DNA from: Streptomyces kanamyceticus
GTDB taxonomy: Bacteria; Actinomycetota; Actinomycetes; Streptomycetales; Streptomycetaceae
Assembly: GCF_008704495.1 (NCBI RefSeq)
Contig: NZ_CP023699.1
Span: forward strand, 4,030,001 to 4,094,000
Reading direction: 5' to 3'
Length of the DNA: 64,000 bases
Of the stretch, positions 52,900 through 62,342 are shown in pieces; position 1 is the first letter of the stretch, and each line of letters begins with the position of its first letter. The position numbers and the translations under genes were made by a program. A model generated the notes under the pieces. The model worked only from the letters and a program-made list of their open reading frames with translations, was not told where the DNA came from and made no database searches.

Positions 52900-55705
52900 A
52901 ACCCAGCTCCTTCAAGAACCCCTCCAACGCCCCCGCAGCCCTCTCCCGCCGCCCCTCAATCTCCCGCAAAGAAACCCCGTACTTCCCCTCCCACACCCGA
53001 TACGCCTCGCCCAACTCCCGCTGACGCCGCACCACATGACCGCCCAGCTTCCCGGACAGGTCATCCCGCAGGATGCCGAGCACCACGTCCCTCTCCCCAC
53101 CGGCCTCGGCCAGCTCCTCCCGAGCCCGGGTGAGCCCCGCCTTCCGCGCCGCACCGGCAGCCGCGCCCCCCTCAGCCACCACCGGCTCCGGCTCCGCCCC
53201 CGCCTCGGCCTCCGGCAGCTCCATCAACGCCCCCTGACCAGCCGCGACTTGCTCCGCAGCCCGAGCCCGCCCCTTCCCCGAAGCCGAGCCACCCTTCGCC
53301 CCAGCGCCACCGGCACCGGCACCGGCCTTCTTCGCCACCCTCTCCCGCTCAGCGTCCCGCTTCCGCTGAACCGCCGGCACCGGCCAGAAGTCGTCCTCCA
53401 GCTCCTCGATGGCCTTCTTCGCCTCGCCCCTTTTCTTCGTCAGGTCCCGCATCTCAGCCTTGCTGAGCACCGCCTTGACCAGCTCCGGGTCCATCTCCCC
53501 CGCGCCGGAGTCCTCGGCGTCGCCCCCCTCCGCCGCAGCCAGCGCAGCCGCAACCGCCGCCTCCGCCTCCTGCGCCGCCTTCACCTTCGCGTCGAGCTCC
53601 GCGTGCGTACGCTCCGCCGACGCCAGGTCTTCCAGGAATCCAGGGGCAATCGCCGCGACTACCTTATGGTCGTACGCCTGACGCCGCTCCGCCGCCGTAC
53701 GGTCCCGCGCCCCGCCCGTACGCGGGTCCGGCTCCGGCGCGAGCATCGTCTCGACGGTCTCCACCCAGCCGTCCACGACCCCCGTGAAGCCGTTGACCGA
53801 CAGCGCCTTGAGTTCGTTCTTCGCGTCGTGCCACCAACCGGCGACCGCCCCCGCGAGCGCGTACCGGTCCAGAAGCCCCACAGTCAGCAGCCGATCCCGG
53901 AACGAGCCGATCAACTCGCCACGAAGCCGGGCAAGTTGAGCCTTACGCTCCTGCTCTGTACGGTCGTCGCCGTCGACCGGCTCCAGCACCGTGATCTGCT
54001 CCGTCTCCGACGTCCACCACTCCTCGAAGGCGCCCCAGAGCTCCCGCTCACGCCCACTCGCCAGCTCCGCGAGACGCACCGCGTCCGGCCGCTCCCCCTC
54101 CGGAAGGAAGTCGACGTACTCGGAGTCGTTCTCCCGCACCGCGAACAGATCGCGCACCCCGATGCCGTACGCGTCCAGAAGCGGCTTCTTCGCCTCGACC
54201 TCGGCGACGGGCACTCCCCCCACCAAGTGCGCCCGCACATCCTGTGGCTCCGGCGGCGGCGTGTTGTCCACGTACCGGCGGATGTTGCAGTTGAAGTCGT
54301 TGCGTTCCAGCTCGTCCCGCTGCACGGCACGCGCGAAGCCCTCGACATCCTCGAAGACCTCATCGCCCTCGAACGCGTGGAACGTGGAGACGATCTTCTC
54401 GATGTGCTCGGGAAGGAGCACATTCTGGGCACGCTCCGCGTGGAACTCGCGGTCGGCGTTGATGAAGAGGACTTGCCCACGCCGATCCGGTCGCCTCTGC
54501 CCCGGCGGACGCAGCACGATCACACAGGCCGGGATGCCCGTCCCGTAGAAGAGGTTCGGGGCGAGTCCGATCACCGCCTCGACGAGGTCGTGCTTCAGCA
54601 GCTCCGCCCGGATCTTCTGCTCCTGTCCGCCGCGGAAGAGCACACCGTGCGGCATGACGGTGAAGACCGCGCCAGCCTTCAGCTTCACCATGTCCAGCAT
54701 GTGCTGGAGGAACATCAGGTCGGCCTTGCCGCGCTCGGACGTCTGGCCGTACGGCATCCGATCCGTGAGCCCCGGCACCTCCGCCATCGTGTAGTCCATG
54801 GAGAAGGGCGGGTTGCTGAGGACCAGGTCGAAGTCGCGTTCCGGATGCAGCGGATTGGTGAGGGTGTCACCGGTCCGCAGGGAGAACTTCTTGGCTCCGT
54901 GGAAGAGCATGTTCATCGTGGCCATGACCCACGAACCGCTGTTGGCGTCCTGGCCTGCGAGGCCGAGATTGCGGGAGTCGCCGCCGTGCTCATCCACGTA
55001 CTCCATCGCGTGGATGAGCATTCCGCCGGAGCCCACGCACGGGTCGTACACGCGCATGCCGCCGTGCGGGCGGGCCAGCTCCACCATCATCCGGACGACC
55101 GCACGCGGGGTGTAGAACTCACCGCCCTTGCTGCCGGCCGAGTCCGCGAAGTCCTTGATCAGGTACTCGTACGCAGCACCGATCATGTCGGGGAACTCGA
55201 AGTCCTCACCACAAAGGCGGATGCTCCCGAAGTGGTCGATCAGCGCCGCGAGCCGCTTGTCGGCCAACGCCGCGGCCGAGCCCTTGCCGCTTCCACCACC
55301 GCCGATGCGGTTGAAGTTCACGTGCGCGAACAAGCCGCGCAGCTCGCTGTTGCCCTTCTGCCTTTCAAGGGCATCGAGGGCGGGCTGGAGGGCCTCCGTG
55401 GCTACGTTGTCGACGGCACCGGCCAACGTCTCCCAACGTGCTTCCTGCGGGACGAAGATAGCGCCGAGCGGCCCGTACTCCTCGTACGACTCCGCATCAT
55501 CCTCGGCATCTTCCTGACTCTCGCCTGCCGCCAGACGCTGCTGAATGACGACTTCACGTGCCGCTTCGAACTCGTCATTGACACGCTTGAGGAAAAGGAG
55601 CACGAAGATGAAGTCTCGGTACTCGGCGGCATCCATCGTGCCACGCAGAATGTCCGCCGCCGCGAAGAGATGGCGTTCCAGCTGCGCGAGCGTGAGCTTG
55701 GCCAC
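52889..55705 (-). CDS. hsdM: type I restriction-modification methyltransferase subunit with long C-terminal extension
   Basis: 938 aa, well above the usual 500-700. N-terminal HsdM helical domain ([20 protein letters not shown]), SAM motif [14 protein letters not shown], and catalytic NPPF in [12 protein letters not shown] mark an N6-adenine methyltransferase. The last 350 residues hold helical and Ala/Glu/Gly-rich low-complexity segments ([20 protein letters not shown]) and a final coiled region. GTG 55705 is chosen because GGGAG lies 8 nt before it; GTG 55714 would add three residues but abuts the ribosome site. It is the first gene of the hsdM-hsdS pair. Confidence 0.93.
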   Translation of the reverse strand: MAKLTLAQLERHLFAAADILRGTMDAAEYRDFIFVLLFLKRVNDEFEAAREVVIQQRLAAGESQEDAEDDAESYEEYGPLGAIFVPQEARWETLAGAVDNVATEALQPALDALERQKGNSELRGLFAHVNFNRIGGGGSGKGSAAALADKRLAALIDHFGSIRLCGEDFEFPDMIGAAYEYLIKDFADSAGSKGGEFYTPRAVVRMMVELARPHGGMRVYDPCVGSGGMLIHAMEYVDEHGGDSRNLGLAGQDANSGSWVMATMNMLFHGAKKFSLRTGDTLTNPLHPERDFDLVLSNPPFSMDYTMAEVPGLTDRMPYGQTSERGKADLMFLQHMLDMVKLKAGAVFTVMPHGVLFRGGQEQKIRAELLKHDLVEAVIGLAPNLFYGTGIPACVIVLRPPGQRRPDRRGQVLFINADREFHAERAQNVLLPEHIEKIVSTFHAFEGDEVFEDVEGFARAVQRDELERNDFNCNIRRYVDNTPPPEPQDVRAHLVGGVPVAEVEAKKPLLDAYGIGVRDLFAVRENDSEYVDFLPEGERPDAVRLAELASGRERELWGAFEEWWTSETEQITVLEPVDGDDRTEQERKAQLARLRGELIGSFRDRLLTVGLLDRYALAGAVAGWWHDAKNELKALSVNGFTGVVDGWVETVETMLAPEPDPRTGGARDRTAAERRQAYDHKVVAAIAPGFLEDLASAERTHAELDAKVKAAQEAEAAVAAALAAAEGGDAEDSGAGEMDPELVKAVLSKAEMRDLTKKRGEAKKAIEELEDDFWPVPAVQRKRDAERERVAKKAGAGAGGAGAKGGSASGKGRARAAEQVAAGQGALMELPEAEAGAEPEPVVAEGGAAAGAARKAGLTRAREELAEAGGERDVVLGILRDDLSGKLGGHVVRRQRELGEAYRVWEGKYGVSLREIEGRRERAAGALEGFLKELGYVA

Positions 55706-55803
55706 GTACGGCACTCCCTGAGATGACTGGCGATTCGTCCGGTTGCACCGGGAAGCCTAAGGCTTTCACGGCCTCGGGAATCACCGCGCACAGGAAGTCA
55801 CCG

Positions 55804-56514
55804 TCAGTAGTCGACGACGTCCAGGCCGTCCTCGACGAAGCGCCATACGTCCGTGTAGGGGTCCCACCGGCTCTGGTCCGGCCCCGTGTACTCAGGAGAG
55901 AGCGCTTTGGCGAACTGCCGCGCCTTGTCGTACTTCCCTTTGAGCTGGCCCGGCATGACGCGCTTCGCCTGCTCCTTGGAGACCGACTGGATGGTGGGGC
56001 CGTAGGTCTGAGGGAAGGCGGACTGGTTCCGGAGAAGGCCCGCGGCGCTCTCACAGACTCCGCCGAACGAGCTCGTGTGATCCTTGTAGTGAAGCAGGCG
56101 CCACAACTCGAAGCAGGGGTGAGAGTACGCGACGTGCACCTTGGCCTTCTTCGCTCGCGAGAAGGCGGTAGGGATGTCCTCGTGCTCATCGCGGTCGAAG
56201 AGGCACCACACCTGAGGCCAGTTCCAGTCCGTCGGCTTCAGTTTCGCTTTCTTCGCGGCCCGCTCAACCTCGACCCACTTGTCGATCGCCTCTTCCACGA
56301 GCGGCAGGGGCTTGCGGCGTTTGGTCGGGGCGCTCCGGTTCTCAACGGTGCAGACGATCTCGCGTCCCGACTCAGCACGCTTGCCGTTCTCGGTCACGAA
56401 GGTGATGAACTCCGGCTCGGTGACCTCGCCTTCAGTGAAGACGAACACTTCACGCCGCAGTACCTTCGGCTTCCGGTTCCGCCCCGGATTGTCCCTCCCC
56501 TTGTCCCTCGCCAT
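55804..56514 (-). CDS. rloB: RloB-family protein (AbiLii-like, TOPRIM-type nuclease candidate)
   Basis: 236 aa. The start has a FVFTEGEVTEPEF segment (Glu at 28, 30, 33 and 35) and the middle WCLFDRDEHED, the acidic motifs expected of the RloB/TOPRIM-like fold. Its ATG is at 56514, overlapping the RloA stop. RloA/RloB pairs are linked to type I restriction loci and correspond to the AbiL abortive-infection pair. The likely role is as the effector that damages nucleic acid when the ATPase senses phage; not demonstrated here. Confidence 0.88.
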   Translation of the reverse strand: MARDKGRDNPGRNRKPKVLRREVFVFTEGEVTEPEFITFVTENGKRAESGREIVCTVENRSAPTKRRKPLPLVEEAIDKWVEVERAAKKAKLKPTDWNWPQVWCLFDRDEHEDIPTAFSRAKKAKVHVAYSHPCFELWRLLHYKDHTSSFGGVCESAAGLLRNQSAFPQTYGPTIQSVSKEQAKRVMPGQLKGKYDKARQFAKALSPEYTGPDQSRWDPYTDVWRFVEDGLDVVDY

Positions 56515-57773
56515 CAGGAACGCTCGGCCTCCCCCGTCAGTACCGTCAGCACTTTTCGTCCGATCTGCCCCTGGCTGACGTTCGGCACTCCACCGAAAGC
56601 GCCTGCCAGGTAAGAGTCCGCGAGATCCTCATCGGGACCAGGATCAACATCACTCAACGGATACAGCTCCGTGGCGCCGCCCTTGTCCTTCTCCGTGAGC
56701 CAGATCTGCCCCGGATCCAGCGAGCGGCCACCCCTGGGTGTCTTCAGCAGCGACGCGTCATGAGATGTGAACAGCAGCTGCGCTTGCTTGGCGTTGGACC
56801 ACGGAGCCTGGAAGAGGCGGACCACCTCAGCCGCGAAGCGCGGATGGAGGCTGGCGTCCAACTCGTCGATCAGCAACACGGCTCCGCTGTCCAAGGCCAG
56901 CAATAGCGGCCCGATCAGCGCGAACCATGAGCGGGTACCGAAGGACTCATTGGCCCAGTCGAAGGCCACCGGCTCGTCACCGGTACCTCCATGAAGCAGC
57001 TTCACAGTCGGGGCGTTGTCTCCGGACCGCCGCACGACCTCAGCACCTTGGATGCCCAGGTCAGCGGCCCGCAGAAGCTCCTGGACACGATCTCGCGTCG
57101 CCTCGTCGAGCAACTTCTCCGCGGTATACGCCTCACGCTGCCTCAGCTCGGTCTCCGGCGTGATGTCCCAGAGGTTCGACCTGAACCAGTCGTAAATTTT
57201 GGAGAGTTGAGGATGATTGTCGCTGGCCGCGCGGCTGACAAGGAGGGCGTTCGCGCGTGTCGTGCGGGCAAGGCGCGCACGGTCCTGCACCCGCTCACCC
57301 GGGAACTCGTACGCACTCTGACGCGAAGCATCCCGGTCGAGCCACACCTGGCGGCGCCCCTTGGGGTACGCGTGGAGCCACTCCGACTCGACCCGCTTGT
57401 CACCCAGCTCGAAGCCGTATGTCCACCGCACGCCGTCATCGAGTACAAAGTCGGCCTCGTAGAAAGTGCTTTCGGCTGCGGCCTTCGGGTCGAGCCCGAA
57501 GGGTTGACGATCGGGGATTCCGGTGTATGACGTCCAGGGCCCGTATGAACTGAGGACCGCTTCCCTCATCTTCTTCAGCGCGGTGATGACATTGGACTTG
57601 CCCGAAGCGTTCGCACCGAAGACACCCAGGACCGGGAAGACCTGGAGCGACTTCCCGTCTGACAGCTCCAACGCACGCGCCGCGTCCGATTCCTCGCCCT
57701 GCGGGACGACGAAGGACAGCTCCTGCTCCTCGCGCAGCGACCGCACGTTGGCCGTGCGGAACCTCAGCAGCAC
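56514..57773 (-). CDS. rloA: RloA/AbiLi-like AAA ATPase (OLD/ABC-type)
   Basis: 419 aa. ABC/SMC-like AAA15 ATPase with Walker A GANASGKS (53-60), Walker B AVLLIDELDASLHP and H-loop FTSHDASLL. It resembles the N-terminal ATPase of OLD nucleases; the nuclease is supplied by RloB encoded next. GTG 57773 (LLRFRTANVRS) follows GAGGAGGACG. It is the first gene of the pair, and the promoter must lie in the 66 bp after the response regulator stop. A TTGACC box (57833-57838 on the minus strand) could be the -35. Confidence 0.9.
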   Translation of the reverse strand: MLLRFRTANVRSLREEQELSFVVPQGEESDAARALELSDGKSLQVFPVLGVFGANASGKSNVITALKKMREAVLSSYGPWTSYTGIPDRQPFGLDPKAAAESTFYEADFVLDDGVRWTYGFELGDKRVESEWLHAYPKGRRQVWLDRDASRQSAYEFPGERVQDRARLARTTRANALLVSRAASDNHPQLSKIYDWFRSNLWDITPETELRQREAYTAEKLLDEATRDRVQELLRAADLGIQGAEVVRRSGDNAPTVKLLHGGTGDEPVAFDWANESFGTRSWFALIGPLLLALDSGAVLLIDELDASLHPRFAAEVVRLFQAPWSNAKQAQLLFTSHDASLLKTPRGGRSLDPGQIWLTEKDKGGATELYPLSDVDPGPDEDLADSYLAGAFGGVPNVSQGQIGRKVLTVLTGEAERS

Positions 57774-57839
57774 ACCGTCCTCCTCTCGTCGCGCAAAGGG
57801 TAACCGCGTGATCGCGTACGCGCCTACCGGTCGGTCAAG

Positions 57840-58565
57840 TCAGACCAGCCGTCGCGCCGTCGCCCACCGCGTCAGCTCATGCCGGTTGGACAGCTGAAGC
57901 TTCCTCAGCACCGCCGACACATGCGACTCCACCGTCTTCACCGAGATGAAGAGCTGCTTGGCGATCTCCTTGTACGCGTACCCGCGCGCGATGAGCCGCA
58001 GCACCTCGCGCTCGCGCTGGGTGAGGCGGTCCAGGTCCTCGTCGACCGGGGGCGCGTCGGTGGAGGCGAAGGCGTCGAGGACGAACCCTGCGAGCCTCGG
58101 CGAGAACACCGCGTCGCCCTCCTGCACCCGGAAGATCGAGTCGACCAGATCCGTGCCGGTGATGGTCTTGGTGACGTAGCCGCGGGCCCCGCCCCGGATG
58201 ACGCCGATGACGTCCTCGGCGGCGTCGGAGACCGAGAGCGCGAGGAAGCGCACCGGATCCGTCGCGGCGGCCATCAACGGCGCGCAGCGGCGCAGCACTT
58301 CCACACCGCCGCCGCCGGGCAGGTGCACATCCAGGAGGACGACCTCGGGCCGCGTGGTCGTGATGACCGTGACCGCCTGGTCGACGTCGGCCGCTTCTCC
58401 GACGACCTCGACTCCCGTGACCTCGGTCCGGCCGATCTCGGCCTGCACTCCGGTGCGGAACATCCGGTGGTCGTCGACCAGGACGACCCGCACACGACGC
58501 CCGCCCTCGCTCCCGCCCGCCCCGGCCTGCTCCGCGGGCTCGTTCGCCTCGGTCGCGTCGCTCAT
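57840..58565 (-). CDS. LuxR/NarL-family response regulator of a PspC kinase pair
   Basis: 241 aa. Receiver domain with VVLVDDHRMFR and the phospho-Asp in VVLLDVHLPGGG; LuxR HTH with LTQREREVLRLIARGYAYKE and IAKQLFISVKTVESHV. ATG 58565 overlaps the kinase stop by 4 bp. The first 24 residues are an Ala/Glu/Gly-rich lead. It probably regulates the divergent PspC operon at 60036 and itself, as an envelope-stress system. Confidence 0.93.
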   Translation of the reverse strand: MSDATEANEPAEQAGAGGSEGGRRVRVVLVDDHRMFRTGVQAEIGRTEVTGVEVVGEAADVDQAVTVITTTRPEVVLLDVHLPGGGGVEVLRRCAPLMAAATDPVRFLALSVSDAAEDVIGVIRGGARGYVTKTITGTDLVDSIFRVQEGDAVFSPRLAGFVLDAFASTDAPPVDEDLDRLTQREREVLRLIARGYAYKEIAKQLFISVKTVESHVSAVLRKLQLSNRHELTRWATARRLV

Positions 58566-59851
58566 GTCGTCGCCGTCCTCTCCATCTCCAGCTCGACTTC
58601 CGTGCCGCCCCCGGGCACTGCGCGCAGCCGCGCCGTGCCTCCGTTGCGCTGCATACGGCCGATGATCGATTCTCGTACGCCCATGCGGTCGTCCGGCACG
58701 GAATCCAGATCGAAGCCGGGACCGCGGTCCCGGACGGACACGAACACCGTCTCTCCCTCGACCTCGGCGAAGACCTGCACCGCACCGCCCTCGCCACCGT
58801 ACTTGGCGGCGTTCACCATCGCTTCCCTCGCGGCCTGCATCTGCGCGGTCAGTCTCTCGTCTAGCGGGCAATCGCCGACCACGACCACCTCTATCGGGAC
58901 GCCGTGCTTGTCCTCGACCTCCGCCGCGCTCTGCCGGACCGCCTCGGCGAGGGTGTCGGGCTCCTCGTCCTCGTCCTTGCCGGTGCCCTCGGGCTTGTAG
59001 AGCCAGGCCCGCAGGTCGCGCTCCTGGGCGCGGGCCAGACGGCGGACCTCGCTCGCGCTCTCCGCGTTCCGCTGGATGAGGGTCAGGGTGTGCAGCACGG
59101 AGTCGTGCACGTGGGCGGCGACCTCGGCCCGCTCCTGGGCCCTGATGCGCATCAGACGCTCCTCGGAGAGGTCCTGCGTCATGCGGACGAGATACGGCCC
59201 GGCGAGGAGCGCGATGCCGACGAGCACCGCGAGCGCGGCCTGGAGGACGGCGCCCAGATGCGCGGCGGAACCCTGGAGCACGAAGACGCCGGAGACGCCC
59301 GCACCGACGAGCAGCACCCCGGCCGCCGTCCGGGCGATCGTCAGCGTGCGCCTGCGCCGGCCGACGGCCATCCAGCGGGCCCTGCGGGCATTGTCGGCCT
59401 GGCGCCAGACCAGGGCGACCCCGGCCGCGACGAGCAGGGTCGGGAAGACGTACGCCTTGGTCGAGCCGTCCAGGTCCACATTGCCGACGAAGATCATGGC
59501 TACGACGACCATCGCGAGGAGCGCGACGATCTGGCCCTTGTCCGGCTTGCGGGCGACGAGCCTGCGACGGCCGTCGGACGACGTCTCGGTGGCGACGGCC
59601 GCGGGCGGGCGCTCGGAGCCGACACCGCCGATGCCGAGCGGGACGAAGAACCAGAACGCCGCGTACAACAGCGCGCCCAGGCCGTCCGCGGTGAACAGGC
59701 CGACGAAGACGAGCCGGACCCAGATCACGGGCAGTCCGAGATGTCCCGCGAGGCCGCGCGCGACACCGCCGAGCCAACGGCCGTCACCGCTGCGGTAGAG
59801 CTTGCGCAGCGGTCGGACGTCGTCGATGGGCGGTGCAGCGGCTTCCGGCAT
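58562..59851 (-). CDS. PspC-domain sensor histidine kinase
   Basis: 429 aa. An N-terminal PspC domain (KLYRSGDGRWLGGVARGLAG and HLGLPVIWVRLVFVGLF with a membrane helix) is followed by four more membrane segments and the kinase part: H-box AAHVHDSVLHTLTLIQRN, N-box AREAMVNAAKYGG and DRGPGFD. PspC binding of membrane state suggests sensing of envelope stress, as in the LiaFSR/VraSR-type systems. ATG 59851 (MPEAAAPPIDD) is used; GTG 59866 adds five residues. Neither has a strong ribosome site. Confidence 0.92.
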   Translation of the reverse strand: MPEAAAPPIDDVRPLRKLYRSGDGRWLGGVARGLAGHLGLPVIWVRLVFVGLFTADGLGALLYAAFWFFVPLGIGGVGSERPPAAVATETSSDGRRRLVARKPDKGQIVALLAMVVVAMIFVGNVDLDGSTKAYVFPTLLVAAGVALVWRQADNARRARWMAVGRRRRTLTIARTAAGVLLVGAGVSGVFVLQGSAAHLGAVLQAALAVLVGIALLAGPYLVRMTQDLSEERLMRIRAQERAEVAAHVHDSVLHTLTLIQRNAESASEVRRLARAQERDLRAWLYKPEGTGKDEDEEPDTLAEAVRQSAAEVEDKHGVPIEVVVVGDCPLDERLTAQMQAAREAMVNAAKYGGEGGAVQVFAEVEGETVFVSVRDRGPGFDLDSVPDDRMGVRESIIGRMQRNGGTARLRAVPGGGTEVELEMERTATT

Positions 59852-60035
59852 GACACCGATATTCACACGTGCGCGCGGATGCGGGCATCAGGGTCGACCC
59901 CCGAGACTTCCCTGATCTCCGCCCCCGCCCCGGCCCTGTCAGGGGCGGGACCCCAGGCGTCTCAGGGGTGATATCAGGGTTCGGCCAGGGTCGTCCCGAC
60001 TGCCGCGGCGGCCTCGCGGCAGTCACCATGGACGC

Positions 60036-61406
60036 ATGACAGATCAGCAGCCCGCCGAGACGGAGACCGAGGCCGCCCTCCGCCATGCCCTGCACGGCTC
60101 GCGGGACGAGCCGGGCGGTTTCGCTGACGGTGTCGCGGGCGGTTTCGAGCCGGGCCTGCCCGCCGTGGAGCGGAAGTTCCGCCGCGACCGCGGGCACAAA
60201 AAGCTCGGTGGCGTGTGCGCGGGGCTCGGACGGCACTGCGACATGGACCCGGTGATCTTCCGCATCGGCCTCGCGGTCCTCGCGATCACCAGCGGCATCG
60301 GCCTGGTCGTCTACGGCTTCGCCTGGCTCTTCGTGCCGTACGAGGACGAGGAGGAGAACGAGGCGCGCAGGCTGCTCTCCGGCCGGGTCGACGGGCAGGC
60401 CCTGACGGCCGTGCTCTTCGCCCTCGTCGGCTGCGGCGTCTTCCTCACACTGTTGAACAACGGCGGGGCGCTGACCTTCGCCGCCGTCCTCACCCTCCTC
60501 CTCGCGGGCGCGGGGTACTGGTCGCAGCAGCGCGGCGCCCCCTACCCCGACCCGGTGGCGGCGCACGCGGCGGCCGACGCCCCGCCCGAGGCGAAGGCGC
60601 CACCCGTCGCGGGCAGCCCCTCGTGGTGGCGCGACCCGATAGTGAAGGACGGCACGCACGACGGGGCGTCCGGCTACTTCTGGGGCCCCGGGGGCCTGGA
60701 CGTCGGCTATCAGCCGAGCGGCCGCCACCCCGGTACGCCTCGCGGCGAGACCCCGCCCGCCCCGCCGCCCAAGCCCCGGGGGCCTCGCTGGATCGGCGGC
60801 TGGGTGTTCCTGTTGGCTCTGCTCGCGGGCGGCCTCGGTACCGGCCTGACCTGGGACACGAACCCGCTCGGCACGACATTGCAGACCGGCCTGGCCTGTG
60901 CTCTCGCGGTGTTCGCCATCGGCATCGCGGTCAGCGCCCTCCTGGGGCGCACGGGCGCGGGGTCGATCGTGCTCGCGGTGCTCACGGCCGGTCTCCTCGC
61001 GGCCACGGCGGCCCTCCCGAAGAACATCACCACGCACTACGCCCGCACGGACTGGATACCCGCCACGGCGGCGGACGTCCGGCCGCAGTACGAGGTGGGC
61101 CTCGGCACCGGCAGGCTCGACCTGAGCAAGATCCACATCGGCAAGGGCCAGACGGTGAAGACGCACGCCGAGGTCGGCGTGGGCGATCTCCGGGTGATCC
61201 TGCCGAAGGGCGCCACCGTGCGCCTCGACGCCGAAGTGGGCCTCGGCGACATCGTGTTGCCGAGTGACAAGGACCTGGACATCGCTCCGGGACGGGAGAA
61301 GAAGGTGACGCTGGAGCCGCCCTCGGGCGGCAAGTCCGGCGGCACGATCGATCTGCGCCTCGAAGTCGGCGTCGGACAAGCGAAGGTGACCCGTGCTACG
61401 TCATGA
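60036..61406 (+). CDS. PspC-domain membrane protein with LiaF-like C-terminus
   Basis: 456 aa. After a hydrophilic lead comes a PspC domain (KKLGGVCAGLGRHCDMDPVI) with its membrane helix and four to five more segments. A Pro/Gly loop (TPPAPPPKPRGPRW) splits them. The C-terminal 110 residues (QYEVGLGTGRLDLSKI, HAEVGVGDLRVILPKGATVR and LRLEVGVGQAKV) are a beta-helix-like repeat as in LiaF/DUF2154 proteins. It is divergent from the PspC kinase, so the locus has sensor, regulator and accessory protein in a Lia-like set. ATG 60036. Confidence 0.9.
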   Translation: MTDQQPAETETEAALRHALHGSRDEPGGFADGVAGGFEPGLPAVERKFRRDRGHKKLGGVCAGLGRHCDMDPVIFRIGLAVLAITSGIGLVVYGFAWLFVPYEDEEENEARRLLSGRVDGQALTAVLFALVGCGVFLTLLNNGGALTFAAVLTLLLAGAGYWSQQRGAPYPDPVAAHAAADAPPEAKAPPVAGSPSWWRDPIVKDGTHDGASGYFWGPGGLDVGYQPSGRHPGTPRGETPPAPPPKPRGPRWIGGWVFLLALLAGGLGTGLTWDTNPLGTTLQTGLACALAVFAIGIAVSALLGRTGAGSIVLAVLTAGLLAATAALPKNITTHYARTDWIPATAADVRPQYEVGLGTGRLDLSKIHIGKGQTVKTHAEVGVGDLRVILPKGATVRLDAEVGLGDIVLPSDKDLDIAPGREKKVTLEPPSGGKSGGTIDLRLEVGVGQAKVTRATS

Positions 61407-61617
61407 ATTCCACCCGGGAAAGCTGGTCGCGGGCCTCTTCCTGCTGGCGGTCGCCGTCGTGTACGCGGGCGATGCGGGCGGCATCTGGGACGCGCCCTGG
61501 TTCGTCGCGCTGCCGATGGTGATGGTCGGTCTGCTGATCGCGGGTGTGGTGGCGGCGGTCCACGGGATACGCCCGCGCTCCTCGGGCCGTTCGGGCACCC
61601 GACGCTCTCCGGACTAG
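61393..61617 (+). CDS. small two-helix membrane protein coupled to PspC gene
   Basis: 74 aa with two hydrophobic segments (KLVAGLFLLAVAVVYAGDAG and WFVALPMVMVGLLIAGVVAA) and a basic tail. GTG 61393 with AAGGTGA at 61383-61389; it overlaps the end of the PspC gene by 14 bp and so is co-translated with it. Function is unknown. Confidence 0.75.
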   Translation: MLRHEFHPGKLVAGLFLLAVAVVYAGDAGGIWDAPWFVALPMVMVGLLIAGVVAAVHGIRPRSSGRSGTRRSPD

Positions 61618-61681
61618 CCCCGGACGGGCTGACCGGACCGGGCGAACCGATCGGCCCCGGACCGACCCTGCCGAACCCTGG

Positions 61682-62206
61682 CTAGCCGAGCCCCATCGCG
61701 TTCCTGCGGCGTTCGGCGAGCAGGGCGTCGACGGAGAAGACGGAGGCTCCGGCGAGCACCAGGGGCAGCCAGGCCATCAGGTACGCCAGGTCGTTGCCGT
61801 AGTAGTAGGGCTCGGTGGACCAGCTGACGGTCAGCCAGAGACTGAGCGAGATCAGCGCTCCGCCGAGCGCGGCGAGCCGGGCGAAGAGGCCGATCAGGGT
61901 GCCGATGCCGACGGCCAGTTCGCCGAGGGCGATGGCGTAGCCGAAGCCGACGGGGCTCTTCAGGGCGAGGTCGACGAGTGCGGGGATGGCCGAGATGTCG
62001 CGGACTCCCTCCATCATGGCGCCGATCGAACCCGCCCCGCTGGCCTGCATGAAGGCGCTGTCGGTGAGCTTGTCCAGACCCGCGTAGATGAAGGTGATGC
62101 CGAGGAAGACGCGCAGGGGAAGCAGGGCGTAGCGGGTGGCGGACTCCCGCCAGTCGTCGCGCCTGACATAGCTGGTGTGGCTGTCCGTCCGCATGCCGTG
62201 CGCCAT
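61682..62206 (-). CDS. DoxX-family membrane protein
   Basis: 174 aa. Four membrane segments and the family N-terminus ALLPLRVFLGITFIYAGLDK; GYAIALGELAVGIGTLIGLF is typical too. DoxX-like proteins are linked to redox and detoxification in the membrane in other bacteria. ATG 62206. No partner genes adjoin. Confidence 0.88.
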   Translation of the reverse strand: MAHGMRTDSHTSYVRRDDWRESATRYALLPLRVFLGITFIYAGLDKLTDSAFMQASGAGSIGAMMEGVRDISAIPALVDLALKSPVGFGYAIALGELAVGIGTLIGLFARLAALGGALISLSLWLTVSWSTEPYYYGNDLAYLMAWLPLVLAGASVFSVDALLAERRRNAMGLG

Positions 62207-62342
62207 CGCTCCGCCGCCTCTCCCGTCGACCCGTCATCTGACCATACGTACGAAGAGGGACCGCTGCTCACCGACGTGCGGCGGATTTCATGACATCGGC
62301 CCGGCAGTCCCGGGGGGAGGCTCTGATGGGGAAGCGATGGTT

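Noticed and set aside
44143..57839. Prophage or integrative element
   Set aside because: No integrase, relaxase, structural phage gene, tRNA or att-like direct repeat at the edges; gene content is only defence and regulation.
57840..59777. Single fused reading frame covering the response regulator and part of the kinase gene in another frame
   Set aside because: The part beyond 58565 is Arg-rich shadow of the kinase; the real regulator starts at ATG 58565 with the ATGA overlap.
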